From: Chlamydomonas sphaeroides | Taxonomy: Eukaryota > Chlorophyta > Chlorophyceae > Chlamydomonadales > Chlamydomonadaceae | Assembly (NCBI GenBank): GCA_001662425.1 | Contig: BDDC01000039.1 | Location: 86,973-150,972 of the forward strand | Direction of reading: 5' to 3' | DNA length: 64,000 nucleotides | In this document: positions 22,939-34,000 of the stretch, piece by piece | Numbering within the stretch: position 1 is the first letter of the stretch | Layout: each line of letters opens with the position of its first letter | Position numbers and translations under genes: made by a program | Notes under the pieces: generated by a model | The model's database searches: none | Told to the model about the DNA's origin: nothing | The model's input: the letters and a program-made list of their open reading frames with translations, nothing else

Positions 22939-25900
22939 TCACATGATGGTGCAGCATGCCGGCTGCTTCTTGGCCGCCGCGGACTCGGCGGCCTGCTCCG
23001 CCGCCGCCGCGCGCTGCGCCACCGCCCGCATCGTCTCCGCCGCCTCCGCCCGCTGCTGCGCCAACGAGGTGATGAGCTCCTCCTGCACCACCAGTAGCGA
23101 CTCGACCACCTCCTCCAGCACCTCCACCCGGTTCAGCATGCTGCCCTCGGGCGCAGACCGCACGCTGCCGCCGGGCGTCTGCGAGGGGCGCAGCGGCGAG
23201 GGAGCCAGGCAGCATGTGAATCCGTGAGCACGAGGGCGCAGCCGCGCCAGGCCCAGCGCCTGGGCGGGCGGCATGTAGGGTGGGGCCACTCCGCACAGCG
23301 CGGCTCGCTTCCGCACGAGCCTGGGGCCCGAACCCCGGCGCACCCTGGTACAGCCTCGCACCTGCGTGCCTCCTGCCGCCGGTAAGGGCTGCGCCCGGGC
23401 GGGCATCTTGGACTCCAGCGCCCGCACCCGCTCCATAAGCGCTCGGCTGCGAGCCTCGGCGATGGTCGCCATCGCAGCCAGGTTGAGCGGCGCGGCGCCG
23501 GCACCGTTGCCGTGCGCAGCGCCGCTGGGGACAGAGAAGGGGGCAGCGGATTGAGGGCCGGCGTCGGTAACACAGCGCCAGCTCAGGAGTACGTCAGGCA
23601 ACATCGGCCGCAGCCTCCGAGCGCCGCGGCACATCGCTTTATCAGAGCTCCATGGCGCCCAAGGAGATAAGCAGTACGCCCCCCCCGCCCTCCGCTTTGC
23701 CCCCGCAGTCCGCCGGCCTTACCCGGCCGCCATCATGCTGCCCTGCGGCGTGAGAAAGCCCGAGCCGCTGACCTCCCGATCCGCCTCCGGCCGCCCGAAC
23801 GACGCCGCCGGTAGCAACGCAGCGGCGGGCGTCGCCGTCACGACCGCCGCCGTGGCGCCGGCGGCTGCGAGCAGTCCCGACGTGGCCGCGGTGTCTGGCC
23901 CGGGCAGCACCTCGCCACGGCGCAGCGCGTCCACGTCGATGCAGTGCCTCTCCAGCAGCGCGGCGTCGGACCAGGGGCCCACGTCGTCCAGCAGCGTGCC
24001 GTGGGACTGGCCGCCCAGGAACTCGGGGATGTCCTCGATGCGCACGTGCTTGGTCAGCTCCGTCATGTAGTCGGCGCCCAGCAGCTGCGAGTCAGGGAAC
24101 GCAGGGTCGGAGGACGGTGCGGGCTACGTAGGGCTAGGGCTGCGGGCTAGGGCGCCGGCTGGGGCGGCGGCACGCGGCTGGGGGCCCAGGAGTCGCAGCT
24201 GGGCGCCGCGCGGCTGCAGGCCATTGGCGCTTTGCGCAGGCCACTAAGAGACGCGGCTGAGATAGCAGCCGTGGGCTTGAGGTGGCGCCGGACGTTCGCT
24301 CGCTCAGCCGTGAACGTGAATACCGACCGTCGGGCCGGCGCCCACTCTCGCGCTCAGCGCGCTGTGAGTGCGGCCCCGGCCCACGGGCCCCGCTATGTGC
24401 GTGTGGCGCATGCGCGCACCTGAATCTTCTGCTGTGTGCGCACGTCGATCATCCCCTTGACCAGGTTCCACAGCGCGCGGAACACGTAGGGCGCGTTGAT
24501 GATGCAGATGTGTCCCAGCACTGGGGGCAGGTGGTGCAGGGGGGCAGGCCGAGGTCGGATTGGGGCGCGTCGCCAGCGGGAGCCCCTGCTGCCGCAACTA
24601 TCGCGACAGCAGGTTACAGACGACATCAAGGCCTGGCGCCGAAGGATCCCACCAGCGCTAACGGCACTCACTCTCCGGGTAGTTATCCTGGTCCGTCTTG
24701 GTGAACAGCCCCAGCATCTTCTTGACGTTGCCCGTCAGCGCTGACATGCCCACGCCTGGACACGGGCACAGAAGTGGAAGGATCCAGTCGGCAGGCGGGC
24801 GGGCCTTGCCCCCGCTCAGTCCATGGCCCCAGCCCCCCCAACGCCCCGGGCCTCCGTGAAGCGCTTTTATGCACGTGTCCACCCTCGCATCACCAACGCG
24901 CATTCCGTAGGGCATGTGTCCACCTCCCTTGCACAAAAGCCCCAGGCTCACCCTTGACGTCCATGATGCCGAACGTCTGGTCGATCTTCCGGCCCGCGAG
25001 CTTGCTGGCAATGGGCATGATCACCTTGACGCATCGCTCGTACTCCTGTGCATGTGCGGTAGGTACGACAGGCATGATCCAACCGGCCCTGGGCATGGCC
25101 AGCGCTGCCGGCGATACTATTGCGTGGCAGTATGGCACCCTTGGGTAGTTGCGCTACATCGTTGCGCTACATTACTACCGGAACTACCAATGCCAGCCCG
25201 GACCGCGTACGGCACACCTGCACGTGGAACTTGAACATGCGCTCCTCGTTCGTGCACTTCATGATCTCAGGCACGTTGATCTTGCCGATGAGCTGGATGT
25301 ACACGGGCCGGCCCTGAAGGGAAGAAGCGGGCAGCGGGCGAGCACAAGGATCATGGCATGCCAGGTTTCCCAGCACGAGAGCTACGTGGACAGCAGCGCG
25401 CCAGGCAGCAACTTTGGGCGCCCAGCCGTGCGTCCAGCCCCGGCGTGCAAGCACACAGCGCGAAGGAACAGGGCCCTGGATCGGCCCCAGGGCCCCCTTC
25501 CAACGCGCTGTGCGCTCCGGGGCTCCAAGCCCCCGGCCCCCGTGCCATCTGCTATCTCTCCTGCCGGGGCTCCAGTGCAGCATTGCATCCGCAGGGGCAG
25601 CATGTCGCTCACAGGGACATGCCGCAACGGGGGGCATGCGCGCAGCAGCAACGCCTGTGCCGCGGTGTGGCAAGGCGAGGAACGCCAGGACGAGGCCGGA
25701 CACAGCCGTCCGGCGGCCACCGGCGCCGCGGGCACGGCCAAGCAGGGCGGTGCGCGCAGCCGCTGCCCGCCATCAGGTCGCCGTTAGCCAGCAGGCTGGG
25801 CAAGAACGCGCCTTCCCACGGGCCCACATGGGCCGGGGGGAGACCCCCCACGTGTGGCACCCAGTGGCCCCCCACCCCCCCAAAGCCGAGCGCGCCCTTC

Positions 25901-27153
25901 CCTGGGGCCCATGCCGTCCAGAGCGGAGACCACCACAGGGCATCCGGCGGGGCGCCCTCTTCGGGCCCGAGGTGTTCGGTGCACGTGGCCATCGCAGTCC
26001 CATGAAGCCCCATGAAGACCCCGGGCATGCGCACCATTTTGTCGAACTTGTGGTAGCCCTGCAGCACGGGGCCGGGTGGCGGGGAATGCGCTACAGTCAG
26101 TCGACAAGGGTCTTTCCGCGGCACCGTCTTGCGAATCCCGCCCGGCGCGCCTCCATCCTGCGCAGGTGAGCGTGACCTGCATCCCAGCTGCACCTAAGCA
26201 CGTCCCACGCATCAGCGGTACCGCATCAGGGGACCGTGCATTCCCGAGCTGCTATCCCCGCGCGGCCGCCCCGCGTGCCTGCGGGTAGGCCGCCAGGAAC
26301 TGATCCCGCTCGTTGAAGTAGAAATCCTGGAGAAGGGTGTCAACTTTGTGCTCGCGGCGCCAGTTCATGTGGTCGCGCCACATTATTGTGGCATTGTCAA
26401 AGTTGTAGATACGCGCGCGCAGGAAGCGGCGCAGCGTGAAATAGTCTGCGGCATCGGGGTGGGGCAGGTGAGGTTGGCGCCTGCCGTTCCGTGTGGCCAG
26501 GACGGGCAACACCTCCCGACGCCTGCGCGTGTGACCCGCCCCCCACCAGCATATTGTGGCAGAACAAGGATAGGGTTGGAGTGCCGGGCGTGATACAGCT
26601 TGTGGGGTGGAGCGGATTCCGTCGGGGCCGCAAGGCGGGGCCACCTCTAGCACAGGTGCCGTTGCAGCTAGCAACCAACTAGGAGGCCGCCGCCGACAAG
26701 CGTGCGGCAATCAAGACCACTGCAGCCAACCCTTAGGACAGCGCGTCCGGGAGAGGCGGGATTAGAGCTGGAGGCAGCATGCACCACCTTGACTGCCTGC
26801 AACCCCAGTACCCCTGGTGCTGCAGCGCTGTATCGCGGCTAAAAAATGGCGCCTGCTTTTCTTCGCCAGTCGCGTAAACACCGCTTGGGTCCTGGCAACT
26901 GCCCGCTCACCGTGGTGCTCCTGCCACAGCTCCTCCCTGACTAACCGCTGGCGAAAGAGCTCCACATAAGCCTCCTGTGGAGGTGGAGTTGACCTCCAGT
27001 CACCGCAACGACCACTCGCGGCGACCACCGCAGCGACCACCGCACCTGCTGCTCCGGCGTTAGACCCCAATCATCAACCTTCTGTTCTATCGGATAGTCT
27101 CTCCGCCCCTGGAATTTGACCAGTTTGGGCGGAGGTGCCACCCTCGGCGCCAT
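22939..27153 (-). CDS. SEC14/CRAL-TRIO phosphatidylinositol-transfer-type protein with C-terminal CaaX box
   Basis: Lipid-transfer or lipid-sensing protein at membranes, 500 codons in 11 exons: 27153-27046, 26974-26911, 26445-26279, 26058-26035, 25313-25218, 25045-24952, 24755-24672, 24520-24420, 24084-23723, 23524-23362, 23178-22939. The CRAL-TRIO N domain holds DYFTLRRFLRARIYNFDNA. The lipid-binding lobe holds GYHKFDKM then GRPVYIQLIGKI, FGIMDVKG, DNYPEMLGHICIINAPYVF and IEDIPEFLGGQSHGTLLDD, all in canonical order. The C-terminal third is Ala-rich and then a likely coiled coil (VEVLEEVVESLLVVQEELI), ending KKQPACCTIM. CTIM is a CaaX motif, predicting prenylation and membrane attachment. The intron after exon 3 uses a GC donor, and exon 4 is only 24 bp. 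An in-frame ATG lies upstream at 27267. Family assignment is firm. Confidence 0.92.
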
Positions 27154-28081
27154 CGCGCCCCGCCGCGCGTGCTGCCGAGTCTGCGGCCTATCAAAAGACT
27201 CAAGCCGCTGATATGCAAATTCGGCAGCGTCCACGGCGATTGTTTGTGTGCGTCCGGTGTGTTGCAATCAGTGGGCCGTGTATGCAGGCTTGCAGCAAGG
27301 TCGTGGCGTAGCGCTGTGCAGGATGGCTTTTGCCGGGATGTGACGCATTTGGATGAGCTTGTCTGCGGGACATGGTTCTCCGCCCGTACAGTCACGGCGA
27401 ACGGAGCACACAGTATGCTTGGGAAGGTGCCCGCGCAACTTAATTCACAACGCCTCCCCGCAATCCTGTCGCGCTGCATCCGTTGCGGTGCACGACGACT
27501 TGCGCTTTCCTAACAAGCCTTGCCTGCCTCGTACGGCGACCTGCGGCGGCAGCAGTGAGCTAAGGTCGAGTCAGGCCCCAGCCTGCGGTGAGCAGCACCA
27601 CTTCCTGGTGCTACCAACAATCTACAAATCCGTTGCCTGCAACTTCATGCTTCGCAACCGCGACCTAGAGCGATCGGGCCCCAGGCGACCAAGGCGGCAG
27701 AGCCTGTGCCGGCTTCCAGCCTCTGTCCACAATACCGCTACGGCACTAATGCTCTCGTCACGCGACCCCTAGTCTTTATGCCCGGCGTTTGTTTACGGCC
27801 GGCGGCTCACCAAAGCCCCACGGCGACCACAGTTCTCATCTCAAAATGGCCAGGGACGGTGCATAGCCAACGCACACCCTAAAGCAGGAGTTGAGCAGCA
27901 ACCCAATACACAGATTCGGCCAGCAGCCCACGGCCGACAGCCCACGAGCAATCTCAGCGCCGCAGCGCCCCGAGCTTCCAATACATACCACACACAGGTC
28001 CCCCGCTGAACTCAGTCTTTACTGCATCCTTCATTCGTTCGCTATCGCCGGCCCACATCGCGGCTCTCTGCTGCGGCTCGC
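27154..28081. other. spacer between SEC14 start and FBL15 end
   Basis: Both neighbours are on the - strand, so this holds the FBL15 3' UTR and the SEC14 promoter. An open frame on the + strand (27353-27772) has no recognisable features. No - strand TGTAA was found, so the FBL15 transcript end is unknown. Confidence 0.5.
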
Positions 28082-31000
28082 TCAGCAGCTGCCCAGCACC
28101 GTGCGCCGGTGGCGCCGACCACAGGTGGGGCAGTCCGGGCCGCACACCAGCACGGTGCCACCGCGAGGCAGCAGCCACCACGCCGTCTCGCGGGCCGCCA
28201 GCAGCGCTGCGTCCGCGGCCGGTGGTGCGCCGCCGACCTCCATGACTGTTGCTCCGTCGGCGACGCCGCCGCCACTCGAGCTGCCGCCGGCGCCGCTGCT
28301 GCTGCCGGCGCCGCTGCTGCCGCCAGCGTCCGCAACGTCCATTGGTGCAGCGCCCGCAGCGCCGCTGGCCCCAGCCGCCGAGCCACCGGCGCCGCCAGCG
28401 GTATTACTGCAGCTTGCAGCGCCGCCGTCGGCGGCCTGCTTGGCTGCCTCAGCCGCCATAAGCTCGGCCGCCGCCACCGCCGCCGCCACGGCCTCGCCAA
28501 AGGGCCCCGCATGCTGGGCGTCCAGCAGCGCCAGGCCGCAGCCGCCGCTGGCGCCGCCGGGGCCGGGCTCCCTGCCTGAGCCCGCCGCCAGCAGCAGGGG
28601 CACCAGCAGGTCCGCGGGCAGCGAGCAGCACGCCTGCGGGACGAAGCGTGCCAAAGGGCGGCGTGTTGACCGTACCTAGGGGCGACCTGTTGATGAGGCG
28701 GCACATTGACCGCCGACGGCACGCAAGTGCACGAACACCACGAAGTCCATGCGCAGAGGAGCGCGTGCGTCACGACGCCGCTGGCTCGCCGCCCCTAAGC
28801 ACACACACAAGGTCACAGCAAAGGCACCGCAGAAAGAGGCCGCTTGCCTGCAGGTTCAGCTCGGCCAGGCGCGGGCAGCGCAGCTCCAGCGCCGCCAGCG
28901 CGGAGCAGCCGTTGAGGTCCAGGTGCGCCAGGTGCGGCAGCGCCAGCGCCACAGCCTGGCGCGGGCGGGGGCGCGGCAGCGTGAAGACAGCTCAGCGCGC
29001 CACGGAGCAGCGGCGTGGGGAGGGCGGGTGCATGGGTTGTGGCCGCAGGGCCTTGCGCACCCCCAGGCTGCTCCTTCGAGCGCCGCACCCATGCGCCCCG
29101 CTGCTCCTGGCAGCCCACAATGCCCACACCCAACACCCGCGCGCTCCGCCACCCCTGGCCCACGCCATGCAGCTCGCCGTTCCGGCCGCGACCGCATGCG
29201 CCCGCTCCGCCAACCCCCCCTGAGCCCAGACGGTACGCGCACACGTGCACACACCTGCACGCCGCTCAGCCCCAGCCGCAGGCTCCGCAGGCTGGACAGG
29301 GAGCAGGCCGCCGGCAGCCAGCTGCGCGGCAGCGCCAGCACCGCTGGCGCCACCGCCGCAGAGCCCCAGCCACCAGACCCAGTCACACGGATCAGCGAAC
29401 CCGCCGGCGCGGCCCCAGCCCCAGCTTCGAGCGCCGCCGCTTCGGGCATTGCCAGGTCCGGCCGCGGCTCCAGGCCCAGGCACAGCGAACGGAGGGCGCC
29501 GCAGCGGACCAGGCACAGCTTCTCGAGCGAGCTCTCGACCAGGCCCACGCTGAGGGCCTGGCCCGTGGCCTGCTGCTGCTGCTGCTGCTGTGCGCCAGAG
29601 GCCGGCGCGGGGGCGGCGGCGGCGCGCCAGAGGCCATCGTCGGCGCCGGGGCAGCCGCTGAGCTGCAGCTGCGTGAGGCGCGTGAGGCCGGTGGCGAGGG
29701 GCACCACTACGGAGGGCGGCAGGGAGCAGTAGGACACGTCCAGGCAGGTCAGCTGCGGCAGCGCGTTGCCCTGCGGGGTGGGGGTTGAGGGGTGACAGGT
29801 GAGAGGCGGGAACGGGGACGCATAAATGGAGGATGGACAGACGGCACATGGGGTCGGCGGCGGGGTGATGACTGACGAGCCAGGCGGCGCAATGCAGCCT
29901 GCGAATGAAGCTGCCCCGCTGGCTGCCGTTGCAGCGCACCTGGTCGGGCAGCAGCTGCAGCAGCTCCCCGCCCGCCAGCTCGCGGCACGAGGCCAGGCAC
30001 AGTGAGGTGAGCGAGGAGCAGCCCGCGAACAGCGGCGCCAGGCTGGTGACGCAGCTGCGGAGCGAGGCGGGCTCGGCGTTGGTGGGGAGCATGGGATGCC
30101 GAGGCGCGCTGATCCCACAGGTAGCATGGAAGAGCCGGGCGCGGATACGCCTAGCGCAGGTGGATGCCGGTATGCTTGGAAGGCGCACCTGTACGACAGG
30201 TCCAGGTGGCGCAGGGAGGCCAGACGCGACAGGGCGCACGGCAGCGCGCCGGGGCCCAGCGAGGGGCAGACCGACAGCACTAGCGATGTGAGCGGAGGGG
30301 CGCTCGACAGCGCGGCCTCCAGCGCTGCGGGAGCCGGGCGGCAGGGGAAGCATAGGCGGACTCGAGACACGGAGAGCATACCCTATGCCGTTCAACGCTA
30401 CCCATGTACCGGTCTTGCATTGCGCATGTCGTTGCTCCGGATGCACGGACCCCTCACCGCCCCAGCCCTTCCGCCAGTGCCTCCTCCAAACCCCTGGCCC
30501 CACCCGTGTCCCCCAGCTCGCCGCAGAAGGTGGCGTCCAGCGCCGCCAGCTGCGGGCAGGCCAGGCCCAGGCGGCGCAGGCTGCCGCAGCCCTTGAGCGA
30601 CAGCGCGGTCAGGCCGGGGCAGGTCAGGTCCGCCTCCACCAGCGCGCAGCAGGCGCCTGGCGGGGCGGTGGCAGCAACGGACAGGCGCCCCGGGCGAGGA
30701 CAGCTCGGGTTGGTTGCGAGCAGCAAGCGCCGAGCGGACCACGCCGTACACAGTCAGGGCCCCTCGTGCGCCGTCCACCCTCTCAAGCTGCACACGCCCC
30801 CAAGCCGCCCCTGGTGCGCCCTCGCTCCACACGCCGCCACCGATCCCCCAGCCCCACGCACCCAGCGACAGGCTGGTCAGCCCCGCCGGCTGCAGCGCAA
30901 CGCGCGTCAGCTCGCCGCAGTCCTCGAGCGCCAGCGCCGCCAGGCTGGGGCATGCCAGCGACACGGCGCCCAGCGAGCGGCAGCCGCGCAGGCTGAGCAG

Positions 31001-34000
31001 CGCCAGTCGGCTGTGGCGCAGGCGGCAACTGCGCAGCCCCTCGCAGCCCTCGAGCCGCAGCTCGGTCAGGCGCGGGCAGCCGCCGGCCTTGGCGTGCGTC
31101 ACCACCTGCGCGGGGTTGCGGATGGGGCGGCGTTGGGAGGGCATGTGGGTCGGGAGTGAGGTGGGTCGGGCAGTGGCGGGCTGGGATCAGGGGATGGGGC
31201 AGCGGGGTTTCTACGAGGGGCCGCCGGCGTGGCGGTGGACATGAGCTACCGTGCGGACGGCATGGCGTGGCACGGCATGTGGGTCGGAGTGCACCGAGCA
31301 CCGGGGCCGAGGGACGCCCCTTCGAGGCCCCACCGCACGGCGGCACAGCCCGCAACACCCTCACCTGCATCGCACCGCCAGCAGCCGCCGTTGGCGCCGC
31401 CGATACCACAGCGATCGCCCGCGGCGCCTCCATCGCAGCCGCGCCGGCCGCCGCGCCGCCGGCGTCGCGGGCCGCCAAGCGGCCCGCGCGCGGTCCCGCG
31501 CCACCGCGCCGGCCGCCGCGCAGCCCCAGCCCCAGCCCCATGCCCACGTCCATGTCGGCCTCCTCATCGTCGTTCGTGTCGATCTCTGCCTCCGCGACGC
31601 CGCGCAATGCGGCAAAGTCCATCGCTTCCATGCACATCATGTCGTACACATCCATGTCACGGTGCTGGAATGCGCCGCCAAAGTCGTCGCCGTCGTCGGG
31701 AACGTCCACGAAGCCGCCGTAGCGGTTTCCGTACGCCGGCGGCGGTGCCACGGCCTGCGCCGGCGCCGCCCCGCGCAGCTCCCACGCGAACGGTATCAGG
31801 GCCCGCGGCACCGCCGGTGCGGCGGCGGCGGCGGCGGGCGCCGGTGCCGGCGCGGGCGCGGGCGCCGGCGCTACGGCTCGGTCAAGGCGCCGGCGGGCGG
31901 CGACGCGCGTCGCGGAGCGCATGCCAGACATCTCCCGCACAAACACCCCCAGCGCGCCCTCCTCGCCTCCCTCCGCCTCACCCGCCGCCGCCGGCGCCTG
32001 CATCTGCGCCGGCGCAGCGGCCGGTCCAGCGCCCGGACCGCCGGCGAGCGCCCAGCTCGGGCCGAGCCGGGCGGCCGGGCCGACGGCGTCGGTCGGCGCA
32101 GCCGGGCCTCGGGCCGCCGGCTCTGCAGACAGGCCCGCCAGCTCGGCTCGCTCGCGTGCGCCCAGCCACAGCGTAGATGGGTCCATTGCGGCGGCGGCGG
32201 CGGCGGAGCGCATGGCGCTGGGGCCGGCGCCGATCAGAGCGGCTGCGGCGGCCGCGGATTCGGCAGGCAGAATGGCGGCGGCGGCGGGCGCTGCCGCGCT
32301 CGTGGTCGGAGCCGCTGCGGCGGCGGGCGCGGCGGCGCGGGGCCGGGCCCACAGCCAGGATACGGAGGTGCTGGCGGCGGCGGCGGCCATGGGGCCTGCA
32401 CCTGCGCTGACGCGAGGCGCGCTGCCTCCAGCGCCGCTGTCGCTCATGCCGCCCGCCGCGCTTTCGCTGCCGCCAGCCCCGCTGCCGCCAGCCCCGCTGC
32501 CGCCAGCCCCACTGCCGCCAGCCCCGCTGCCTGCCGCGCCCGAAGCCCAGACTCCAAGGCCGCTGCCGCTCGCACCGCCCGCCGCGCCGCCGCCGGCCGG
32601 CCAGCTGCCCGCACTGTCGCTGCTCTCCTCGCCCGGGTCCTCGCCTCGCTCCTCGCCAAAGCGCAGCGACCGCAGGCGCCCCTCCACTGCGGCCGGACCA
32701 CGCATACGCGCATCCTGCGCACGCGTCGTGCCAGGCGCCGGCCCGCCTGCAGCAGCCGCCGTGGCGGCGGACCTCTGCCGCCGCGGCGAGCACCGCCAGC
32801 GGCGGTCGCGGCCACGCAGCGCCGCCCAGCCGTCGTCGTCGGAGTCGCTCTCCACCGCCATCGTCACGCCGTGCCACAGCGGCGACGGCGCCGCCGCCGC
32901 GGCGGCGGCTGAGGCGCGAGGGAGCGGTAGCTGCTGCAGCATCGGCCCTGGGGCTGCGGCGGCCGCCTCGGCCGCGGGCGCTGCTACCACGGCCGGGGCC
33001 TGGATGGGGGCCTGCACCACAAGGGGCAGTGCCAGCGCCGGGGCAAGCGCCGCGCCGTCCACCGGCTGCGCCGCCGGGCCCGCCGGCTCCATACCCATGT
33101 CGGGGCCCCGCCACGGGAACGGCGTGGGAACGAAGATAACAGCTGGGGCAAGAGCCGGGGCCACGGCAGCTGCCAGATGCGGGGCTGGGGCTGGGGCCGG
33201 GGCCGGGGCCGGGGCCGGGGCCGGGGCCGGGGCTGGGGCCGGGGCTGGGGCTGGGGCCGGGGCTGGGGCCGGGGCTGGGGCCGGGGCTGGGGCCGGGGCT
33301 GGGGCTGGGGCCGGGGCCGGGGCTGGGGCCGGGGCCGGGGCTGGGGCTGGGGCCGGGGCAGGGGCTGGGGCCGGGGCCGGGGCTGGGGCTGGGGCCGGGG
33401 CTGGGGCTGGGGCCGGGGCTGCGGCCGGGCCGGGAAGGGCTGCGGATAGGATCTCAGCCAGGGGCCGTGGCGGCGCGTGCGCGGCGCCGGGCCAGGCGCC
33501 CACAGCGCGAGGCACCGCGCGGGTCACGGCCGCCAGAGCCGGCCGGAACGCCGCCGCTACCGCCGCCTCCGCGGCGTCGGCGAACACGAAGGCGCCGCCC
33601 GCCTGCACCGCGCGCGGCTGCGTGGGTGCCGCAGCCGCCGCAGCCGCGGCGGCGGTGGCGGCCGTTGACCGCAGCGCGCCGGCGCCGCCACCGCCGCCAG
33701 CCACGCGGCGGACGGCCTGGAGTGCGAAGCGGTGCGAAGGGCCGACGCAGCCGCCGCCGGCGCCGGAGCCGCTGGCGGCAGACGCCGACATGATGGCGGG
33801 CCTTGCCGGCTGCTGCTGCGGCGGCGGCGCGATGGTGACCTCCTCCACGTCCGTCAGCATGGCGAAGATCTGGCGGGGCGAGGTGGCGACAAGGGTAAGC
33901 AGCAGGTGAGGCCGCAACCCCCGCCCAAGGAATCTCAGCCACCAGGCATATCTTTATGTTTCCAATATATCTTGGCTACACATGTTACACGTGCCCAACC

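Larger units (their letters stand above)
31365..33869 (-). other. FBL15 exon 8, 2505-bp low-complexity insertion exon
   Basis: A single open exon of 835 codons, phase 0 at both ends, so it could be skipped without a frame change. It starts with IFAMLTDVEEVTIAPPPQQQ and ends in GGAMQ. Content in order: Ala-rich stretch, a (Pro-Ala)n run, Ala/Pro/Met-rich segments, a Ser/Gly acidic part, GAGGS repeats, and a short non-repetitive acidic island near the end (DMMCMEAMDFAALRGVAEAE). No LRR is seen in it. Confidence 0.8.

Noticed and set aside
33177..33449. + strand frame of Gly-Arg/Gly-Trp repeats
   Set aside because: A reading of the (GGGGCC/T)n tract on the non-coding strand; no evidence of expression.
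31921..33909. 662-codon open frame on the + strand
   Set aside because: It is antisense to FBL15 exon 8. Ala/Gly/Pro-rich GC-codon sequence stays open on both strands, and the - strand frame connects by good splice sites to conserved LRR exons.
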